From Coriaria nepalensis (Eukaryota > Streptophyta > Magnoliopsida > Cucurbitales > Coriariaceae), in the NCBI GenBank assembly GCA_027186245.1, contig CP114481.1:54630569-54694568 (forward strand): 64,000 nt of DNA, written 5' to 3'. This document shows, piece after piece, positions 59,343 through 64,000 of this stretch. A model generated the notes under the pieces. That model was given only the letters and a program-made list of their open reading frames with translations. It did no database searches and had not been told where the DNA came from. Made by a program: the position numbers and the translations under genes. Position 1 is the stretch's first letter. Every line of letters starts with the position of its first letter.

Positions 59343-62300
59343 CTATAACAAGTACTTCTCGACGACTGTTCGACCGAACTTCTCTTGAACATCCTTTGGC
59401 GTTTCGATCTGAACAGTGAGCAAGAGGTTTCATTAGTGCAATTGTGTGTAATAAGATTTTGCAGTATTAATATTAGATGGTTGGTTACTTACTGCATTCA
59501 AGGCTTTGAAGACAGCCTTTACTGTATTGTGGGGATTCCTAGAGCCAATCACCTGTTTTACAGATTCGAGAATTAAGTAATATAATAAGCACAGTTTAGC
59601 TTGACTTGGTTTTCATTTTTCAAATTAGATTAGCTTGACTTGGTTTTCAATTTTCAAGTTAATTTTACCTTAGACTTTACATTTTTGAAACCAGCTAAAT
59701 GCAAAATAGTTTGAACTGTTTTCCCTGCTTTCATGCCAGTTGTTGTAGATGCAGGCCAGAGATAAACCTTGAGGGAAAACAAAAGAAAAGTAACGGGGTT
59801 CAAAATGAGCATTATTTTGCAGGGGTGACAAAAAGAAAGGAAGATGGTCTAAAAATGAGATAGGTCAACTTTAAATACAAACCAGAAGGTAGAAGAGAAT
59901 AGTTGAATACCTTAGTCTTCTTGTATGCAGTTTGTACTGCATGGGCAATCGTATGTTCCTCGTGTCGTTCTATATAGTGAAGATTCTGGAAGCATTTCTC
60001 ATAGGCCTGGTGAATAGGAGTGTTATTTTATCTCCAATATAAATAATGTGTTTAGTCATATATATCAGCCATAAGGGAAGACAAAGGAGAAGACTTGCTC
60101 CTATTTAAGAGATTGAATATAGTTGGAACATACATCCAAAATTAGTTGTATTATTTTCTTCTACATGAGAGTTCACAACATTCCAGGGCGTGCGAATCAG
60201 CCTAGGGTTATGCAAAAATATCCGTATAAGCTGTAACCGTCCAATCCACCCGCCGGTGGAGCGGATACTTTTTCAATTTTTTTAGGCGGGCGGAGATCCA
60301 TTATCCTTATCCGCCCGCTTTAATTTTTTTAAAAAAAAACAAAAGGTCTGACAAACCACCACAGTTATGACTTATAAGTATACTAGCATAACTGTTAGTT
60401 TAAACTACGGGTCAAAAGTCTTCAACCTCATCGACCTGTAGAGTAAAGTAGCAGTTATAACTTATGAATATATTAGTATAACTGCTAGTTTATCTACGGT
60501 TCGATGAGGTTGAAAGGGTCGATCTCCTTCAACCCCATCGACCCGTAGAAGAAACGAGCAGTTATGCTAATATACTCATAAGTCATAACTGCTAGTCTTA
60601 ACTTATTTAATGTATTAATATTTCTCCATTAATTAGTGACGATTAACTCGACTAAAAGAAGTCAAATCTTTAATTTATATGTTCACGGTTGTTTGAAAAT
60701 ATTTATTATCCTTAAAAATAAAATTTAAAATTAAAAACAAAATAAATTAATTAATTAAAAAAAAAAGCGAGCAGGCGGTAACAGCATTAAAAAAAAAAGT
60801 GAGTGGGCAGGCGGATAACCGCCGTAACCGCCTGCTCCATGGCGGGGCGAAGTGGGCAGATACTAATGAAGGAAAATTTTAAACGGGCGGATAACCGCCT
60901 GTTAGTGCAAATGCTGGATAGTGGATATCCGTATCCGCCATTTGCACAACCCTAGATCAACCGATCAAGGATAAAGCTGTTCAATGCTTCTCTACCTTGC
61001 TTTTAGAATACAAATTCTTATGCACTGTTAATTTACCTTCTGAAGTGCGGCTGGCACTGCAGGGCCTTTGGCTTTGGCAAAACCAACAACACCATGATAG
61101 TTCCCACAAGCTAAGAGAGCAGTGTACTTGATAACTTGCCCACCCTAGTGTATAATTCATGTAAAAAATATTTAAAAGCCAAATAACTTTTGTAAAACAA
61201 CAAAACAAATCATGGTTTCATACCTTAGTGACTTTACAAGTTCGGTTCACATCAATCAATTTCACATCAAATCCCTGACATCATTCAAAACAGTTTTTAC
61301 AAAAATTAAAACCTCAAATAGAAAGTAGTATAAGCTTATGTTCAACCATTAGTTTTGATTAGAGACTTTATAGTTAGAAAGAACCAAGAAGAGCATTGGG
61401 TATACATACTTTTCTATAAAAAGGTCTTCTCTTCTTCTCCGTCAAAGTATTTCTCTCCTCTGCAAGATCTCGGATCTCTTCCTCTAAAACCTTACCTTTC
61501 TTTCCAAAAGTATGATCCAATTCTGCAAGCTTCTCCTCAAGTAGCTTATCTATAGCATTGAGCTTCTCCAGGAGTATGTCATCTCTTTCCTTCATGTCAT
61601 CAAACTCTTCCTCTACATCATCCGCATCAGCCCCTTGAATGATCTGCTCCCTTTCAAATCCAGCTTGGTCTAAAAGATCAACAGAGGACCCCATTTGTTC
61701 ATGTTGAATGACTCCATAGTTGGCTGGATCATTGGGGTCATAAGCTTCCTTCCATTCCACTAACCTCATAGCCCTATTCAGTTTTTGCTCGAGAATAAAT
61801 TTATCCTTTCCCTCCACTACTTTCAATCGGTTCACCAATTCACCAATGACTCTATATTCAGGTCGAAGCCGGAAATGTTTCTGCTCAAACTTGTCGATTT
61901 TATTCATCCACTTGAATGAATCATCAAGTGTTTCTGTCATAAATTGTAACTAACATTGAGAAAACCATAGTTTCGGAAGCGAATATTTAACAAGGAAATA
62001 CAGGGAAAAAAAATGGAAGCATTTTCTTAGGAAACAAAACAAACAGGCTTACCAGAGTAGGCTAAGCACTTAACATACTCTTCGTGCCTCTTGAACTTCC
62101 TCTCAAACTCATCGAATCGTTTTTTAACAGCTTCTCGGCTGAATCTCTCATCGTCTTCATCGCTATCAGAATCCGTGGGCTCTTCGTACCTGTTCAAGTC
62201 ACCAGTGTCCTTGAGCTTCAACTTCTCGAGCTTCTCTATCAATGGCATAACTCCCATGTAATCCTCCGCATCTTCTTCGTCAATGTCTTTGGTATCTAAA

Positions 62301-62557
62301 CCAGCTCTTTTCCTCTGCTCCCTCTCCCTCTGCTTCTCCTTCTCAACTTCCGCTAGAAGGTCCTGTACGACTCTGGATGCAGCAGTGGAGTACCGGATTT
62401 CACCTGAAGTAAAACAGAGCTCCTGTTTTTGGACGGCGGGAAAGCGCGAGAAAGTGGAGATTTTCCCGGAAAACTGGAAGGGAGTCTTCGCGGGCGTCTT
62501 GACAGCTCGGTTGAGAATGAGACGCGACCATGGAAATGCTTGCGATTTCTTCGCCAT
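59343..62557 (-). CDS. Mitochondrial small-subunit ribosomal protein uS5m
   Basis: Eight exons: 62557-62053, 61933-61410, 61274-61224, 61144-61037, 60006-59911, 59767-59669, 59552-59493 and 59408-59343, total 1509 nt, 502 aa (Arabidopsis At1g64880, from memory, is about the same). The N-terminus (AKKSQAFPWSRLILNRAVKT) is basic, as for mitochondrial import. A long acidic, coiled-coil-rich extension follows (residues about 70-340). The bacterial-S5-like domain is C-terminal: GFDVKLIDVNRTCKVTKGGQ, VVGFAKAKGPAVPAALQKAY, LWPASTTTGMKAGKTVQTIL and GSRNPHNTVKAVFKALNAIE. uS5 sits at the mRNA entry of the small subunit and affects decoding accuracy. The fourth intron (1030 bp) has been enlarged by a hAT-like element. 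It shares a 302-bp divergent promoter with the PPR gene. Confidence 0.93.
60203..60954. mobile_element. hAT-like non-autonomous element in a uS5m intron
   Basis: Ends TAGGGTT(A/G)TGCAAA and its inverse TTTGCACAACCCTA. The flanks AATCAGCC and GATCAACC match at 6 of 8 positions, fitting an old 8-bp hAT target duplication. Subterminal GGCGG/CCGCC-type motifs (ACCGCC, GGCGGATAACCGCC) repeat in both orientations. The centre (60355-60600) holds smaller palindromes built on CAGTTAT...ATAACTG. There is no transposase frame. Confidence 0.75.
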
Positions 62558-62859
62558 TGTTGTTCTTCTCCTTATTCGTTATTTATTTCAAGCATTCAAA
62601 GAACGAAATGAAGACAGAAATGCCTGAGCTTTTCCGACTCAGTCCAGTGAAAATTTTGATCCGATCTAGGGATTTACGGGTTTTTCTTTTTTTCCTTTTT
62701 TTCCCCCCTTGGGCTTGCCGCTTTCGCGTTTTTCGTAGGCCCAATTTGGGCCCAACACTCGGATAATAGGCCCAAAGAAGCACTAAAAATGCTGCTTCTT
62801 CTTTCTTCTTCTTCATTACTGTAGGAGAGAGAGACCATAGAAGCGTTGGACATGGAGTA
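62558..62859. promoter_or_regulatory. Bidirectional promoter with site II (TGGGCC/T) elements
   Basis: The 302 bp between the divergent uS5m and PPR start codons contain TGGGCT at 62710-62715, GGCCCA at 62738-62743, the palindrome TGGGCCCA at 62747-62754 and GGCCCA at 62769-62774. Such clustered site II elements bind TCP factors and are enriched in plant promoters of mitochondrial and ribosomal genes, which fits both flanking genes. Confidence 0.7.
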
Positions 62860-64000
62860 ATGTCCCTGCGTCTGAAGAATCACGCAAGAAAGACTCTCCT
62901 TCCCTTCACTCTCCACTCATACTTCTTCAAATTCTCGTCATCCAAACACCCACCTCCAAAAATCCATGACCCCACCAAAAGCGGCAATGATTTTACAATC
63001 CGTCCTGACAAGACCTATCTCTATGCTTCTTTCTTCTGCACTCTCACCCATATCTACCTGGAAAATGGAAGATTCTCGAGCGCTACAGACGTCTTCTGGT
63101 CCATGCGAAACCAGAAAATTGTTCCCAATTTACCCTCATGGAATCGGCTCCTGTACCAATTCAACTCCTCAGGCTTGTTTTATCAGGTATGGGCTATCTA
63201 TTCTGAGTTGCTTGCTTGTGGGATTAGGCCTAATGTATTCACTCGCAACATTTTGGTTCATTCTTTATGCAAAGTGGGGAACTTGGATTCTGCACTTGAT
63301 TTAGTGAGAAACGGTGAGGTTGATACTGTCACTTACAATACTGTGATTTGGGGATTTTGTCAACAAGGGTTAGCTAATCAGGCATTTGGATTACTTTCTG
63401 AAATGGTGAAGAAGTGTATAGATATCGATTCTTTCTCTTGCAATATATTGCTCGAGGGGTTCTGCCAAATTGAGTTGTTGAAATATGCTCAATGGGTTAA
63501 AGATAATTTGGAAAATGGAGGGGTTTTTGGGAATGTTATAAGTATGAATATCTTGATTCATGCATATTGTAAAGCTGGAGAAATGAATTATGCACTTGAG
63601 TTGATGGAGAAGATGGAGAAAGAAGGTATTTTTCCGGATATTATAACTTATAACACTCTTATTCATGGGTTTTGCAAGACAGGTCTTTTTATCAAAGCCA
63701 AGGATCTAATTGACAAGATCTCTGTGTCATCCCATAATGAAGAGGGTGATGCTCTTGTGAAGATTGATGACACTAAACCAAACCTTATTACATACACTAC
63801 ATTGATCAGTGCATATTGCAAGCGACAAGGTCTTGAAGAAGCACTCTCTCTGTATGAGGAAATGGTGAAAAATGGATTCTTGCCCGATGTTGTTACTTAT
63901 AGTTCGATTATATATGGTCTTTGTAAACATGGGAAATTGACCGAAGCTAAATTGCTTTTGAACGAGATGGGAAAGATGGGTGTGGACCCAAATCACGTGA
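62860..64000 (+). CDS. P-class pentatricopeptide repeat protein (5' part)
   Basis: Open frame from the ATG at 62860 to the window end without stop (380 codons so far), no intron. The N-terminus is basic and Ser-rich (SLRLKNHARKTLLPFTLHSY), compatible with import into mitochondria. Repeats of about 35 residues follow, with typical phrases: PNVFTRNILVHSLCKVGNLD, DTVTYNTVIWGFCQQGL, PDIITYNTLIHGFCKTGL, PNLITYTTLISAYCKRQGLE, PDVVTYSSIIYGLCKHGKLT. There are no E or DYW motifs yet, but the C-terminus is outside. P-class PPRs bind organellar RNAs and affect stability, processing or translation. It resembles long mitochondrial PPRs such as Arabidopsis At5g14770. The RNA target cannot be read from the visible repeats alone. 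Confidence 0.92.
   Translation, partial: MSLRLKNHARKTLLPFTLHSYFFKFSSSKHPPPKIHDPTKSGNDFTIRPDKTYLYASFFCTLTHIYLENGRFSSATDVFWSMRNQKIVPNLPSWNRLLYQFNSSGLFYQVWAIYSELLACGIRPNVFTRNILVHSLCKVGNLDSALDLVRNGEVDTVTYNTVIWGFCQQGLANQAFGLLSEMVKKCIDIDSFSCNILLEGFCQIELLKYAQWVKDNLENGGVFGNVISMNILIHAYCKAGEMNYALELMEKMEKEGIFPDIITYNTLIHGFCKTGLFIKAKDLIDKISVSSHNEEGDALVKIDDTKPNLITYTTLISAYCKRQGLEEALSLYEEMVKNGFLPDVVTYSSIIYGLCKHGKLTEAKLLLNEMGKMGVDPNHV

Overview
The window is nuclear DNA from a flowering plant, most likely a non-Brassicaceae eudicot. The genes are intron-rich with AT-rich introns, there are plant-only families (CYP89A P450s, a GRF with a miR396 site, a VTE4 tocopherol methyltransferase, an AIPP2-type PHD protein), and a Ty3/gypsy chromovirus is present. 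Gene models were built by hand from open frames, GT-AG junctions (one GC-AG), phase bookkeeping and remembered family sequences. No alignment was run.

Layout, left to right. 1-12 kb holds three minus-strand genes: a J-domain protein cut by the window edge, a small chloroplast-envelope-type protein, and a 13-exon AIPP2-like PHD-finger gene. 12-16 kb is AT-rich with repeats and two orphan coding-like patches. 16-17.2 kb is a plus-strand F-box/kelch gene. 17.2-19.9 kb is repeat-rich and includes a foldback element. 19.9-26.7 kb holds two minus-strand genes, a COLD1/GTG membrane protein (13 exons, 468 aa) and a growth-regulating factor. 31-37.7 kb holds three plus-strand genes: CDI-like glycosyltransferase, VTE4, and a membrane-anchored coiled-coil protein. 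37.8-46.6 kb is a small cluster of related cysteine-rich secreted-type genes (one apparently intact, two decayed), split by a complete 5.4-kb LTR retrotransposon with 318-bp LTRs that look identical and a TATAC target duplication. 46.8-53.4 kb is a minus-strand tandem array of three intronless CYP89A-type P450s; the first has a highly abnormal I-helix. Then follow POLD4, a decayed folate-biopterin transporter truncated at its 5' end next to a 1.1-kb long-inverted-repeat element, the mitochondrial uS5m gene with a hAT-like element in an intron, and, diverging from it, a PPR gene that runs off the right edge.

The order uS5m - folate transporter - CYP89A array - VTE4 - CDI - GTG matches, from memory, a block of Arabidopsis chromosome 1 around At1g64880-At1g64990. 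This supports reading the transporter relic as a pseudogene of the local orthologue. The genes do not form one pathway. The recurring theme is ordinary plant housekeeping genes with local duplications (P450s, cysteine-rich proteins) and insertions of mobile elements.
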